NCBI GenBank assembly: GCA_963082875.1
Contig: OY720098.1
Span: forward strand, 7,254,001-7,318,000
Origin: Corella eumyota
Lineage: Eukaryota; Chordata; Ascidiacea; Phlebobranchia; Corellidae
Reading direction: 5' to 3'
DNA length: 64,000 bases
Under the pieces are notes generated by a model, which ran no database searches, was not told where the DNA came from, and saw only the letters and a list, made by a program, of their open reading frames with translations. The position numbers were made by a program, and so were the translations under genes. Below are positions 1 through 16,200 of the stretch, one piece after another (position 1 is the stretch's first letter; each line of letters begins with the position of its first letter).

Positions 1-3000
1 TTTTATTGAAAATTTTCGCGAAATGTTTTGTCTTGAATGTTAGTTAGGCCAATGCGCGTCTAATAAAATACAAAATTTTAGGTTTTGAGATTTCATAAAT
101 TTTTAATAAAAGTTTCATAACTTTTATGAATATTAATATTTTCGAAAAATATTTTGTAAACACGGTAATTGGACATGTGCGGTTCTAACACAACAATTAT
201 TTTTCGATTTAAAATTTTTTATTTTTTTTCAAAAAATTTGTATGCATTATCATTGGCCAAAAATATCACGTGACCTAATTAAACCCAAAATAAAAAATAC
301 CTCAAACTTTTGTTTTACTGAAAATTTTCGCAAAATGTTTTATCTTGAATGTTAGTTAGGCCAATGCGCGTCTATTAAAATACAAAATTTTAGGTTTTGA
401 GATTTCATAAATTTTTAATAAAAGTTTCATAACTTTTATGAATATTAATATTTAAAAAAAATATTTTGTAAACACGGTAATTGGACTTGTGCGGTTCTAA
501 CACAACAATTATTTTTCGATTTAAAATTTTTTATTTTTTTTCAAAAAATTTGTATGCAATATCATTGGCCAAAAATATCACGTGACCTAATTAAACCTAA
601 AATAAAAATTACCTCAAACTTTTGTTTTACTGAAAATTTTCGCAAAATGTTTCATCTTGAATGTTAGTTAGGCCAATGCGCGTCTAATAAAATACAAAAT
701 TTTAGGTTTTGAGTTTTCATAAATTTTTAATAAAAGTTTCATAACTTTTATGAATATTAATATTTTCGAAAATTATTTTGTTAACACGGTAATTGGACCT
801 GTGCGGATCTAACACAACAATTATTTTTCGATTTAAAATTTTTTATTTTTATTCAAAAAATTTGTATGCAATATCATTGGCCAGAAATATCACGTGACCT
901 AATGAAACCCAAAATAAAAATTACTTCAAACTTTTGTTTTATTGAAAATTTTCGCGAAATGTTTTGTCTTGAATGTTAGTTAGGCCAATGCGCGTCTAAT
1001 AAAATACAAAATTTTAGGTTTTGAGATTTCATAAATTTTTAATAAAAGTTTCATAACTTTTATGAATATTAATATTTTCGAAAAATATTTTGTAAACACG
1101 GTAATTGGACATGTGCGGTTCTAACACAACAATTATTTTTCGATTTAAAATTTTTTATTTTTTTCCAAAAAATTTGTATGCATTATCATTGGCCAAAAAT
1201 ATCACGTGACCTAATTAAACCCAAAATAAAAAGTACCTCAAACTTTTGTTTTACTGAAAATTTTCGCAAAATGTTTTATCTTGAATGTTAGTTAGGCCAA
1301 TGCGCGTCTATTAAAATACAAAATTTTAGGTTTTGAGATTTCATAAATTTTTAATAAAAGTTTCATAACTTTTATGATTATTAATATTTTCGAAAAATAT
1401 TTTGTAAACACGGTAATTGAACCTGTGCGGTTCTAACACAACAATTATTTTTCGATTTAAAATTTTTTATTTTTTTTCAAAAAATTTGTATGCAATATCA
1501 TTGGCCAAAAATATCACGTGACCTAATTAAACCTAAAATAAAAATTACCTCAAACTTTTGTTTTACTGAAAATTTTCGCGAAATGTTTCATCTTTAATGT
1601 TAGTTAGGCCAATGCGCGTCTAATAAAATACAAAATTTTAGGTTTTGAGTTTTCATAAATTTTTAATAAAAGTTTCATAACTTTTATGAATATTAATATT
1701 TTCGAAAATTATTTTGTAAACACGGTAATTGGACCTGTGCGGATCTAACACAACAATTATTTTTCGATTTAAAATTTTTTATTTTTATTCAAAAAATTTG
1801 TATGCAATATCATTGGCCAGAAATATCACGTGACCTAATGAAACCCAAAATAAAAATTACTTCAAACTTTTGTTTTATTGAAAATTTTCGCGAAATGTTT
1901 TGTCTTGAATGTTAGTTAGGCCAATGCGCGTCTAATAAAATACAAAATTTTAGGTTTTGAGATTTCATAAATTTTTAATAAAAGTTTCATAACTTTTATG
2001 AATATTAATATTTTCGAAAAATATTTTGTAAACACGGTAATTGGACATGTGCGGTTCTAACACAACAATTATTTTTCGATTTAAAATTTTTTATTTTTTT
2101 TCAAAAAATTTGTATGCATTATCATTGGCCAAAAATATCACGCGACCTAATTAAACCCAAAATAAAAAGTACCTCAAACTTTTGTTTTACTGAAAATTTT
2201 CGCAAAATGTTTTATCTTGAATGTTAGTTAGGCCAATGCGCGTCTATTAAAATACAAAATTTTAGGTTTTGAGATTTCATAAATTTTTAATAAAAGTTTC
2301 ATAACTTTTATGATTATTAATATTTTCGAAAAATATTTTGTAAACACGGTAATTGAACCTGTGCGGTTCTAACACAACAATTATTTTTTGATTTAAAATT
2401 TTTTATTTTTTTTCAAAAAATTTGTATGCAATATCATTGGCCAAAAATATCACGTGACATAATTAAACCCAAAATAAAAATTACCTCAAACTTTTGTTTT
2501 ACTGAAAATTTTCGCGAAATGTTTCATCTTTAATGTTAGTTAGGCCACTGCGCGTCTAATAAAATACAAAATTTTAGGTTTTGAGATTTCATAAATTTTT
2601 AATAAAAGTTTCATAACTTTTATGAATATTAATATTTTCGAAAAATATTTTGTAAACACGGTAATTGGACCTGTGCGGATCTAACACAACAATTATTTTT
2701 CGATTTAAAATTTTTTATTTTTATTCAAAAAATTTGTATGCAATATTATTGGCCAGAAATATCACGTGACCTAATGAAACCCAAAATAAAAATTACTTCA
2801 AACTTTTGTTTTATTGAAAATTTTCGCGAAATGTTTTGTCTTGAATGTTAGTTAGGCCAATGCGCGTCTAATAAAATACAAAATTTTAGGTTTTGAGATT
2901 TCATAAATTTTTAATAAAAGTTTCATAACTTTTATGAATATTAATATTTTCGAAAAATATTTTGTAAACACGGTAATTGGACATGTGCGGTTCTAACACA

Positions 3001-3400
3001 ACAATTATTTTTCGATTTAAAATTTTTTATTTTTTTTCAAAAAATTTGTATGCATTATCATTGGCCAAAAATATCACGTGACCTAATTAAACCCAAAATA
3101 AAAAGTACCTCAAACTTTTGTTTTACTGAAAATTTTCGCAAAATGTTTTATCTTGAATGTTAGTTAGGCCAATGCGCGTCTATTAAAATACAAAATTTTA
3201 GGTTTTGAGATTTCATAAATTTTTAATAAAAGTTTCATAACTTTTATAAATATTAATATTTTCGAAAAATATTTTGTAAACACGGTAATTGGACCTGTGC
3301 GGTTCTAACACAACAATTATTTTTTGATTTAAAATTTTTTATTTTTTAAAAAAAAATTTGTATGCAATATCATTGGCCAAAAATATCACGTGACATAATT
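1..3400. repeat. Higher-order trimer (936 bp) within the satellite
   Basis: A monomer variant carrying TTGTCTTGAATG together with GGACATGTGC recurs with its landmark at 39, 975, 1911 and 2847, exactly 936 bp or three monomers apart. Between these lie two other variants in fixed order. The array therefore has a higher-order repeat here, as expected from unequal exchange. The pattern breaks down after about 3400 and reappears in the duplicated block from 10283. Confidence 0.85.
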
Positions 3401-6400
3401 AAACCCAAAATAAAAATTACCTCAAACTTTTGTTTTACTGAAAATTTTCGCGAAATGTTTCATCTTTAATGTTAGTTAGGCCAATGCGCGTCTAATAAAA
3501 CACAAAATTTTAGGTTTTGAGATTTCATAAATTTTTAATAAAAGTTTCATAACTTTTATGAATATTAATATTTTCGAAAAATATTTTGTAAACACGGTAA
3601 TTGGACCTGTGCGGTTCTAACACAACAATTATTTTTTGATTTAAAATTTTTTATTTTTTTAAAAAAAATTCGTATGCAATATCACTGGCCAAAAATATCA
3701 CGTGACCTAATGAAAACCAAAATAAAAATTACTTCAAACTTTTGTTTTACTGAAAATTTTCGCGAAATGTTTTATCTTGAATGTTAATTAGGCCAATGCG
3801 CGTCTAATAAAATACAAAATTTTAGGTTTTGAGATTTCATAAATTTTTAATAAAAGTTTCATAACTTTTATGAATATTAATATTTTTAAAAAATATTTTG
3901 TAAACACGGTAATTGGACTTGTGCGGTTCTAACATAACAATAATTTTTTGATTTAAAATTTTTTATTTTTTTTCAAAAAATTTGTATGCATTATCATTGG
4001 CCAAAAATATCACGTGACCTAATGAAAACCAAAATAAAAATTACCTCAAACTTTTGTTTTACTGAAAATTTTGCAAAATGTTTTATCTTGAATGTTAGTT
4101 AGGCCAATGCGCGTCTAATAAAATACAAAATTTTAGGTTTTGAGATTTCATAAATTTTTAATTAAAGTTTCATAACTTTTACGAATATTAATATTTTTAA
4201 AAAATATTTTGTAAACACGGTAATTGGACTTGTGCGGTTCTAACACAACAAATATTTTTCGATTTAAAATTTTTTATTTTTTTTCAAAAAATTTGTATGC
4301 ATTATCATTGGCCAAAAATATCACGTGACCTAATGAAAACCAAAATAAAAATTACCTCAAACTTTTGTTTCACTGAAAATTTTCGCAAAATGTTTTATCT
4401 TGAATGTTAGTTAGGCCAATGCGCGTCTAATAAAATACAAAATTTTAGGTTTTGAGATTTCATAAATTTTTAATAAAAATTTCATAACTTTTATGAATAT
4501 TAATATTTAAAAAAAATATTTTGTGAACACGGTAATTGGACTTGTGCGGTTCTAACACAACAATTATTTTTCGATTTAAAATTTTTTATTTTTTTTCAAA
4601 AAATTTGTATGCATTATCATTGGCCAAAAATATCACGTGACCTAATGAAAACCAAAATAAAAATTACCTCAAACTTTTGTTTTACTGAAAATTTTCGCAA
4701 AATGTTTTATCTTGAATGTTAGTTAGGCCAATGCGCGTCTAATAAAATACAAAATTTTAGGTTATGAGATTTCATAAATTTTTAATAAAAGTTTCATAAC
4801 TTTTATAAATATTAATATTTTCGAAAAATATTTTGTAAACACGGTAATTGGACCTGTGCGGTTCTAACACAACAAATATTTTTCGATTTAAATTTTTTTT
4901 TTTTTTTTAAATTTGTATGCAATATCATTGGCCAAAAATATCACGTGACCTAATGAAAACCAAAATAAAAATTACCTCAAACTTTTGTTTTACTGAAAAT
5001 TTTCGCAAAATGTTTTATCTTGAATGTTAGTTAGGCCAATGCGCGTCTAATAAAATACAAAATTTTAGGTTTTGAGATTTCATAAATTTTTAATAAAAGT
5101 TTCATAACTTTTATGAATATTAATATTTAAAAAAAATATTTTGTAAACACGGTAATTGGACTTGTGCGGTTCTAACACAACAATTATTTTTCGATTTAAA
5201 ATTTTTTATTTTTTTTCAAAAAATTTGTATGCATTATCATTGGCCAAAAATATCACGTGACCTAATGAAAACCAAAATAAAAATTACCTCAAACTTTTGT
5301 TTTACTGAAAATTTTCGCAAAATGTTTTATCTTGAATGTTAGTTAGGCCAATGCGCGTCTAATAAAATACAAAATTTTAGGTTATGAGATTTCATAAATT
5401 TTTAATAAAAGTTTCATAACTTTTATAAATATTAATATTTTCGAAAAATATTTTGTAAACACGGTAATTGGACGTGTGCGGTTCTAACACAACAAATATT
5501 TTTCGATTTAAATTTTTTATTTTTTTTTTAAATTTGTATGCAATATCATTGGCCAAAAATATCACGTGACCTAATTAAACCCAAAATAAAAATTACCTCA
5601 AACTTTTGTTTTACTGAAAATTTTCGCAAAATGTTTTATCTTGTATGTTAGTTAGGCCAATGTGCGTCTAATAAAATACAAAATTTTAGGTTTTGAGATT
5701 TCATAAATTTTTAATAAAAGTTTCATAACTTTTATGAATATTAATATTTTTGAAAAATATTTTGTAAACACGGTAATTGGACCTGTGCGGTTTTAGCACA
5801 ACAATTATTTTTCGATTTAAAATCTTTTTATTTTTTTTCAAAAAATTTGTATGCAATATCGTTGGCCAAAAATATCACGTGACCTAATGAAAACCAAAAT
5901 AAAAATTACCTCAAACTTTTGTTTTACTGAAAATTTTCGCGAAATGTTTTATTTTGAATGTTAGTTAGGCCAATGCGCGTGTAATAAAATACAAAATTTT
6001 AGGTTTTGTGACTTCATAAATTTTTAATAAAAGTTTCATAACTTGTGTGAATATTAATATTTTCGAAAAATATTTTGTAAACACGGTAATTGGACCTGTG
6101 CGGTTTTAACACAACAATTATTTTTCGATTTAAAATTTTTTATTTTTAAAAAAAAAATTTGTATGCGATATCATTGGCCAAAAATATCACGTGACCTAAT
6201 GAAAGCCAAAATAAAAATTACTTCAAACTTTTGTTTTACTGAAAATTTTCGCGAAATGTTTAATTTTGAATGTTAGTTAGGCCAATGCGCGTGTAATAAA
6301 ATACAAAATTTTAGGTTTTGTGACTTCATAAATTTTTAATAAAAGTTTCATAACTTGTGTGAATATTAATATTTTCGAAAAATATTTTGTAAACACGGTA

Positions 6401-9400
6401 ATTGGACGTGTGCGGTTCTAACACAACAATTATTTTTCGATTTAAAATTTTTTATTTTTAAAAAAAAAATTTGTATGCGATATCATTGGCCAAAAATATC
6501 ACGTGACCTAATGAAAACCAAAATAAAAATTACCTCAAACTTTTGTTTTACTGAAAATTTTCGCGAAATGTTTTATCTTGAATGTTAGTTAGGCCAATGC
6601 GCGTGTAATAAAATACAAAATTTTAGGTTTTGAGATTTCATAAATTTTTAATAAAAGTTTCATAACTTTTATGAATATTAATATTTTCGAAAAATATTTT
6701 GTAAACACGGTAATTGGACCTGGGCGGTTCTAACACAACAATAATCTTTTGATTTAAAATTTTTTATTTTTAAAAAAAAAATTTGTATGCAATATCATTG
6801 GCCAAAAATATCACGTGACCTAATGAAAACCAAAATAAAAATTACTTCAAACTTTTGTTTTACTGAAAATTTTCGCGAAATGTTTTATTTTGAATGTTAG
6901 TTAGGCCAATGCGCGTGTAATAAAATACAAAATTTTAGGTTTTGTGACTTCATAAATTTTTAATAAAAGTTTCATAACTTGTGTGAATATTAATATTTTC
7001 GAAAAATATTTTGTAAACACGGTAATTGGACGTGTGCGGTTCTAACACAACAATTATTTTTTGATTTAAAATTTTTTATTTTTTAAAAAAAAATTTGTAT
7101 GCGATATCATTGGCCAAAAATATCACGTGACCTAATGAAAACCAAAATAAAAATTACCTCAAACTTTTGTTTTACTGAAAATTTTTGCGAAATGTTTTAT
7201 CTTGAATGTTAGTTAGGCCAATGCGCGTGTAATAAAATACAAAATTTTAGGTTTTGAGATTTCATAAATTTTTAATAAAAGTTTCATAACTTTTATGAAT
7301 ATTAATATTTTCAAAAAATATTTTGTAAACACGGTAATTGGACCTGTGCGGTTCTAACACAACAATAATTTTTTGATTTAAAATTTTTTAGTTTTAAAAA
7401 AAATTTTGTATGCAATATCATTGGCCAAAAATATTACGTGACCTAATGAAAACCAAAATAAAAATTACTTCAAACTTTTGTTTTACTGAAAATTTTCGGG
7501 AAATGTTTTATTTTGAATGTTAGTTAGGCCAATGCGCGTGTAATAAAATACAAAATTTTAGGTTTTGTGACTTCATAAATTTTTAATAAAAGTTTCATAA
7601 CTTGTGTGAATATTAATATTTTCGAAAAATATTTTGTAAACACGGTAATTGAACCTGTGCGGTTCTAACACAACAATTATTTTTCAATTTAAAATTTTTC
7701 ATTTTTTAAAAAAAAATTTGTATGCAATATCATTGGCCAAAAATATCACGTGACCTAATGAAAACCAAAATAAAAATTACCTCAAACTTTTGTTTTACTG
7801 AAAATTTTCGCGAAATGTTTTATCTTGAATGTTAGTTAGGCCAATGCGCGTATAATAAAATACAAAATTTTAGGTTTTGAGATTTCATAAATTTTTAATA
7901 AAAGTTTCATAACTTTTATGAATATTAATATTTTCAAAAAATATTTTGTAAACACGGTAATTGGACCTGTGCGGTTCTAACACAACAATAATTTTTTGAT
8001 TTAAAATTTTTTATTTTTAAAAAAAAAATTTGTATGCAATATCATTGGCCAAAAATATTACGTGACCTAATGAAAACCAAAATAAAAATTACTTCAAACT
8101 TTTGTTTTACTGAAAATTTTCGCGAAATGTTTTATTTTGAATGTTAGTTAGGCCAATGCGCGTGTAATAAAATACAAAATTTTAGGTTTTGTGACTTCAT
8201 AAATTTTTAATAAAAGTTTCATAACTTGTGTGAATATTAATATTTTCGAAAAATATTTTGTAAACACGGTAATTGAACCTGTGCGGTTCTAACACAACAA
8301 TTATTTTTCAATTTAAAATTTTTTATTTTTTAAAAAAAAATTTGTATGCGATATCATTGGCCAAAAATATCACGTGACCTAATGAAAACCAAAATAAAAA
8401 TTACCTCAAACTTTTGTTTTACTGAAAATTTTCGCGAAATGTTTTATCTTGAATGTTAGTTAGGCCAATGCGCGTGTAATAAAATACAAAATTTTAGGTT
8501 TTGAGATTTCATAAATTTTTAATAAAAGTTTCATAACTTTTATGAATATTAATATTTTCGAAAAATATTTTGTAAACACGGTAATTGGACCTGTGCGGTT
8601 CTAACACAACAATAATTTTTTGATTTAAAATTTTTTATTTTTAAAAAAAAAATTTGTATGCAATATCATTGGCCAAAAATATCACGTGACCTAATGAAAA
8701 CCAAAATAAAAATTACTTCAAACTTTTGTTTTACTGAAAATTTTCGCTAAATGTTTTATTTTGAATGTTAGTTAGGCCAATGCGCGTGTAATAAAATACA
8801 AAATTTTAGGTTTTGTGACTTCATAAATTTTTAATAAAAGTTTCATAACTTGTGTGAATAATAATATTTTCGAAAAATATTTTGTAAACACGGTAATTGG
8901 ACGTGTGCGGTTCTAACACAACAATTATTTTTCAATTTAAAATTTTTTATTTTTTAAAAAAATATTTGTATGCAATATCATTGGCCAAAAATATCACGTG
9001 ACCTAATGAAAACCAGAATAAAAATTACCTCAAACTTTTGTTTTACTGAAAATTTTCGCAAAATGTTTTATCTTGAATGTTAGTTAGGCCAATGCGCATC
9101 TAATAAAATACAAAATTTTAGGTTTTGAGATTTCATAAATTTTTAATAAAAGTTTCATAACTTTTATGAATATTAATATTTTCGAAAAATATTTTGTAAA
9201 CACGGTAATTGGACCTGTGCGGTTCTAACACAACAAATATTTTTCGATTTAAATTATTTTTTTTTTTTAAATTTGTATGCAATATCATTGGCCAAAAATA
9301 TCACGTGACCTAATGAAAACCAAAATAAAAATTACCTCAAACTTTTGTTTTACTGAAAATTTTGCAAAATGTTTTATCTTGAATGTTAGTTAGGCCAATG

Positions 9401-10282
9401 CGCGTCTAATAAAATACAAAATTTTAGGTTTTGAGATTTCATAAATTTTTAATTAAAGTTTCATAACTTTTATGAATATTAATATTTTTAAAAAATATTT
9501 TGTAAAAACGGTAATTGGACTTGTGCGGTTCTAACACAACAATTATTTTTCGATTTAAAATTTTTTATTTTTTTTCAAAAAATTTGTATGCATTATCATT
9601 GGCCAGAAATATCACGTGACCTAATGAAAACCAAAATAAAAATTACCTCAAACTTTTGTTTCACTGAAAATTTTCGCAAAATGTTTTATCTTGAATGTTA
9701 GTTAGGCCAATGCGCGTCTAATAAAATACAAAATTTTAGGTTTTGAGATTTCATAAATTTTTAATAAAAGTTTCATAACTTTTATGAATATTAATATTTA
9801 AAAAAAATATTTTGTAAACACGGTAATTGGACTTGTGCGGTTCTAACACAACAATTATTTTTCGATTTAAAATTTTTTATTTTTTTTCAAAAAATTTGTA
9901 TGCAATATCATTGGCCAAAAATATCACGTGACCTAATTAAACCTAAAATAAAAATTACCTCAAACTTTTGTTTTACTGAAAATTTTCGCGAAATGTTTCA
10001 TCTTTAATGTTAGTTAGGCCAATGCGCGTCTAATAAAATACAAAATTTTAGGTTTTGAGTTTTCATAAATTTTTAATAAAAGTTTCATAACTTTTATGAA
10101 TATTAATATTTTCGAAAATTATTTTGTAAACACGGTAATTGGACCTGTGCGGATCTAACACAACAATTATTTTTCGATTTAAAATTTTTTATTTTTATTC
10201 AAAAAATTTGTATGCAATATCATTGGCCAGAAATATCACGTGACCTAATGAAACCCAAAATAAAAATTACTTCAAACTTTTG

Positions 10283-13200
10283 TTTTATTGAAAATTTTCG
10301 CGAAATGTTTTGTCTTGAATGTTAGTTAGGCCAATGCGCGTCTAATAAAATACAAAATTTTAGGTTTTGAGATTTCATAAATTTTTAATAAAAGTTTCAT
10401 AACTTTTATGAATATTAATATTTTCGAAAAATATTTTGTAAACACGGTAATTGGACATGTGCGGTTCTAACACAACAATTATTTTTCGATTTAAAATTTT
10501 TTATTTTTTTTCAAAAAATTTGTATGCATTATCATTGGCCAAAAATATCACGTGACCTAATTAAACCCAAAATAAAAAATACCTCAAACTTTTGTTTTAC
10601 TGAAAATTTTCGCAAAATGTTTTATCTTGAATGTTAGTTAGGCCAATGCGCGTCTATTAAAATACAAAATTTTAGGTTTTGAGATTTCATAAATTTTTAA
10701 TAAAAGTTTCATAACTTTTATGAATATTAATATTTAAAAAAAATATTTTGTAAACACGGTAATTGGACTTGTGCGGTTCTAACACAACAATTATTTTTCG
10801 ATTTAAAATTTTTTATTTTTTTTCAAAAAATTTGTATGCAATATCATTGGCCAAAAATATCACGTGACCTAATTAAACCTAAAATAAAAATTACCTCAAA
10901 CTTTTGTTTTACTGAAAATTTTCGCAAAATGTTTCATCTTGAATGTTAGTTAGGCCAATGCGCGTCTAATAAAATACAAAATTTTAGGTTTTGAGTTTTC
11001 ATAAATTTTTAATAAAAGTTTCATAACTTTTATGAATATTAATATTTTCGAAAATTATTTTGTTAACACGGTAATTGGACCTGTGCGGATCTAACACAAC
11101 AATTATTTTTCGATTTAAAATTTTTTATTTTTATTCAAAAAATTTGTATGCAATATCATTGGCCAGAAATATCACGTGACCTAATGAAACCCAAAATAAA
11201 AATTACTTCAAACTTTTGTTTTATTGAAAATTTTCGCGAAATGTTTTGTCTTGAATGTTAGTTAGGCCAATGCGCGTCTAATAAAATACAAAATTTTAGG
11301 TTTTGAGATTTCATAAATTTTTAATAAAAGTTTCATAACTTTTATGAATATTAATATTTTCGAAAAATATTTTGTAAACACGGTAATTGGACATGTGCGG
11401 TTCTAACACAACAATTATTTTTCGATTTAAAATTTTTTATTTTTTTCCAAAAAATTTGTATGCATTATCATTGGCCAAAAATATCACGTGACCTAATTAA
11501 ACCCAAAATAAAAAGTACCTCAAACTTTTGTTTTACTGAAAATTTTCGCAAAATGTTTTATCTTGAATGTTAGTTAGGCCAATGCGCGTCTATTAAAATA
11601 CAAAATTTTAGGTTTTGAGATTTCATAAATTTTTAATAAAAGTTTCATAACTTTTATGATTATTAATATTTTCGAAAAATATTTTGTAAACACGGTAATT
11701 GAACCTGTGCGGTTCTAACACAACAATTATTTTTCGATTTAAAATTTTTTATTTTTTTTCAAAAAATTTGTATGCAATATCATTGGCCAAAAATATCACG
11801 TGACCTAATTAAACCTAAAATAAAAATTACCTCAAACTTTTGTTTTACTGAAAATTTTCGCGAAATGTTTCATCTTTAATGTTAGTTAGGCCAATGCGCG
11901 TCTAATAAAATACAAAATTTTAGGTTTTGAGTTTTCATAAATTTTTAATAAAAGTTTCATAACTTTTATGAATATTAATATTTTCGAAAATTATTTTGTA
12001 AACACGGTAATTGGACCTGTGCGGATCTAACACAACAATTATTTTTCGATTTAAAATTTTTTATTTTTATTCAAAAAATTTGTATGCAATATCATTGGCC
12101 AGAAATATCACGTGACCTAATGAAACCCAAAATAAAAATTACTTCAAACTTTTGTTTTATTGAAAATTTTCGCGAAATGTTTTGTCTTGAATGTTAGTTA
12201 GGCCAATGCGCGTCTAATAAAATACAAAATTTTAGGTTTTGAGATTTCATAAATTTTTAATAAAAGTTTCATAACTTTTATGAATATTAATATTTTCGAA
12301 AAATATTTTGTAAACACGGTAATTGGACATGTGCGGTTCTAACACAACAATTATTTTTCGATTTAAAATTTTTTATTTTTTTTCAAAAAATTTGTATGCA
12401 TTATCATTGGCCAAAAATATCACGCGACCTAATTAAACCCAAAATAAAAAGTACCTCAAACTTTTGTTTTACTGAAAATTTTCGCAAAATGTTTTATCTT
12501 GAATGTTAGTTAGGCCAATGCGCGTCTATTAAAATACAAAATTTTAGGTTTTGAGATTTCATAAATTTTTAATAAAAGTTTCATAACTTTTATGATTATT
12601 AATATTTTCGAAAAATATTTTGTAAACACGGTAATTGAACCTGTGCGGTTCTAACACAACAATTATTTTTTGATTTAAAATTTTTTATTTTTTTTCAAAA
12701 AATTTGTATGCAATATCATTGGCCAAAAATATCACGTGACATAATTAAACCCAAAATAAAAATTACCTCAAACTTTTGTTTTACTGAAAATTTTCGCGAA
12801 ATGTTTCATCTTTAATGTTAGTTAGGCCACTGCGCGTCTAATAAAATACAAAATTTTAGGTTTTGAGATTTCATAAATTTTTAATAAAAGTTTCATAACT
12901 TTTATGAATATTAATATTTTCGAAAAATATTTTGTAAACACGGTAATTGGACCTGTGCGGATCTAACACAACAATTATTTTTCGATTTAAAATTTTTTAT
13001 TTTTATTCAAAAAATTTGTATGCAATATTATTGGCCAGAAATATCACGTGACCTAATGAAACCCAAAATAAAAATTACTTCAAACTTTTGTTTTATTGAA
13101 AATTTTCGCGAAATGTTTTGTCTTGAATGTTAGTTAGGCCAATGCGCGTCTAATAAAATACAAAATTTTAGGTTTTGAGATTTCATAAATTTTTAATAAA

Positions 13201-16200
13201 AGTTTCATAACTTTTATGAATATTAATATTTTCGAAAAATATTTTGTAAACACGGTAATTGGACATGTGCGGTTCTAACACAACAATTATTTTTCGATTT
13301 AAAATTTTTTATTTTTTTTCAAAAAATTTGTATGCATTATCATTGGCCAAAAATATCACGTGACCTAATTAAACCCAAAATAAAAAGTACCTCAAACTTT
13401 TGTTTTACTGAAAATTTTCGCAAAATGTTTTATCTTGAATGTTAGTTAGGCCAATGCGCGTCTATTAAAATACAAAATTTTAGGTTTTGAGATTTCATAA
13501 ATTTTTAATAAAAGTTTCATAACTTTTATAAATATTAATATTTTCGAAAAATATTTTGTAAACACGGTAATTGGACCTGTGCGGTTCTAACACAACAATT
13601 ATTTTTTGATTTAAAATTTTTTATTTTTTAAAAAAAAATTTGTATGCAATATCATTGGCCAAAAATATCACGTGACATAATTAAACCCAAAATAAAAATT
13701 ACCTCAAACTTTTGTTTTACTGAAAATTTTCGCGAAATGTTTCATCTTTAATGTTAGTTAGGCCAATGCGCGTCTAATAAAACACAAAATTTTAGGTTTT
13801 GAGATTTCATAAATTTTTAATAAAAGTTTCATAACTTTTATGAATATTAATATTTTCGAAAAATATTTTGTAAACACGGTAATTGGACCTGTGCGGTTCT
13901 AACACAACAATTATTTTTTGATTTAAAATTTTTTATTTTTTTAAAAAAAATTCGTATGCAATATCACTGGCCAAAAATATCACGTGACCTAATGAAAACC
14001 AAAATAAAAATTACTTCAAACTTTTGTTTTACTGAAAATTTTCGCGAAATGTTTTATCTTGAATGTTAATTAGGCCAATGCGCGTCTAATAAAATACAAA
14101 ATTTTAGGTTTTGAGATTTCATAAATTTTTAATAAAAGTTTCATAACTTTTATGAATATTAATATTTTTAAAAAATATTTTGTAAACACGGTAATTGGAC
14201 TTGTGCGGTTCTAACATAACAATAATTTTTTGATTTAAAATTTTTTATTTTTTTTCAAAAAATTTGTATGCATTATCATTGGCCAAAAATATCACGTGAC
14301 CTAATGAAAACCAAAATAAAAATTACCTCAAACTTTTGTTTTACTGAAAATTTTGCAAAATGTTTTATCTTGAATGTTAGTTAGGCCAATGCGCGTCTAA
14401 TAAAATACAAAATTTTAGGTTTTGAGATTTCATAAATTTTTAATTAAAGTTTCATAACTTTTACGAATATTAATATTTTTAAAAAATATTTTGTAAACAC
14501 GGTAATTGGACTTGTGCGGTTCTAACACAACAAATATTTTTCGATTTAAAATTTTTTATTTTTTTTCAAAAAATTTGTATGCATTATCATTGGCCAAAAA
14601 TATCACGTGACCTAATGAAAACCAAAATAAAAATTACCTCAAACTTTTGTTTCACTGAAAATTTTCGCAAAATGTTTTATCTTGAATGTTAGTTAGGCCA
14701 ATGCGCGTCTAATAAAATACAAAATTTTAGGTTTTGAGATTTCATAAATTTTTAATAAAAATTTCATAACTTTTATGAATATTAATATTTAAAAAAAATA
14801 TTTTGTGAACACGGTAATTGGACTTGTGCGGTTCTAACACAACAATTATTTTTCGATTTAAAATTTTTTATTTTTTTTCAAAAAATTTGTATGCATTATC
14901 ATTGGCCAAAAATATCACGTGACCTAATGAAAACCAAAATAAAAATTACCTCAAACTTTTGTTTTACTGAAAATTTTCGCAAAATGTTTTATCTTGAATG
15001 TTAGTTAGGCCAATGCGCGTCTAATAAAATACAAAATTTTAGGTTATGAGATTTCATAAATTTTTAATAAAAGTTTCATAACTTTTATAAATATTAATAT
15101 TTTCGAAAAATATTTTGTAAACACGGTAATTGGACCTGTGCGGTTCTAACACAACAAATATTTTTCGATTTAAATTTTTTTTTTTTTTTTAAATTTGTAT
15201 GCAATATCATTGGCCAAAAATATCACGTGACCTAATGAAAACCAAAATAAAAATTACCTCAAACTTTTGTTTTACTGAAAATTTTCGCAAAATGTTTTAT
15301 CTTGAATGTTAGTTAGGCCAATGCGCGTCTAATAAAATACAAAATTTTAGGTTTTGAGATTTCATAAATTTTTAATAAAAGTTTCATAACTTTTATGAAT
15401 ATTAATATTTAAAAAAAATATTTTGTAAACACGGTAATTGGACTTGTGCGGTTCTAACACAACAATTATTTTTCGATTTAAAATTTTTTATTTTTTTTCA
15501 AAAAATTTGTATGCATTATCATTGGCCAAAAATATCACGTGACCTAATGAAAACCAAAATAAAAATTACCTCAAACTTTTGTTTTACTGAAAATTTTCGC
15601 AAAATGTTTTATCTTGAATGTTAGTTAGGCCAATGCGCGTCTAATAAAATACAAAATTTTAGGTTATGAGATTTCATAAATTTTTAATAAAAGTTTCATA
15701 ACTTTTATAAATATTAATATTTTCGAAAAATATTTTGTAAACACGGTAATTGGACGTGTGCGGTTCTAACACAACAAATATTTTTCGATTTAAATTTTTT
15801 ATTTTTTTTTTAAATTTGTATGCAATATCATTGGCCAAAAATATCACGTGACCTAATTAAACCCAAAATAAAAATTACCTCAAACTTTTGTTTTACTGAA
15901 AATTTTCGCAAAATGTTTTATCTTGTATGTTAGTTAGGCCAATGTGCGTCTAATAAAATACAAAATTTTAGGTTTTGAGATTTCATAAATTTTTAATAAA
16001 AGTTTCATAACTTTTATGAATATTAATATTTTTGAAAAATATTTTGTAAACACGGTAATTGGACCTGTGCGGTTTTAGCACAACAATTATTTTTCGATTT
16101 AAAATCTTTTTATTTTTTTTCAAAAAATTTGTATGCAATATCGTTGGCCAAAAATATCACGTGACCTAATGAAAACCAAAATAAAAATTACCTCAAACTT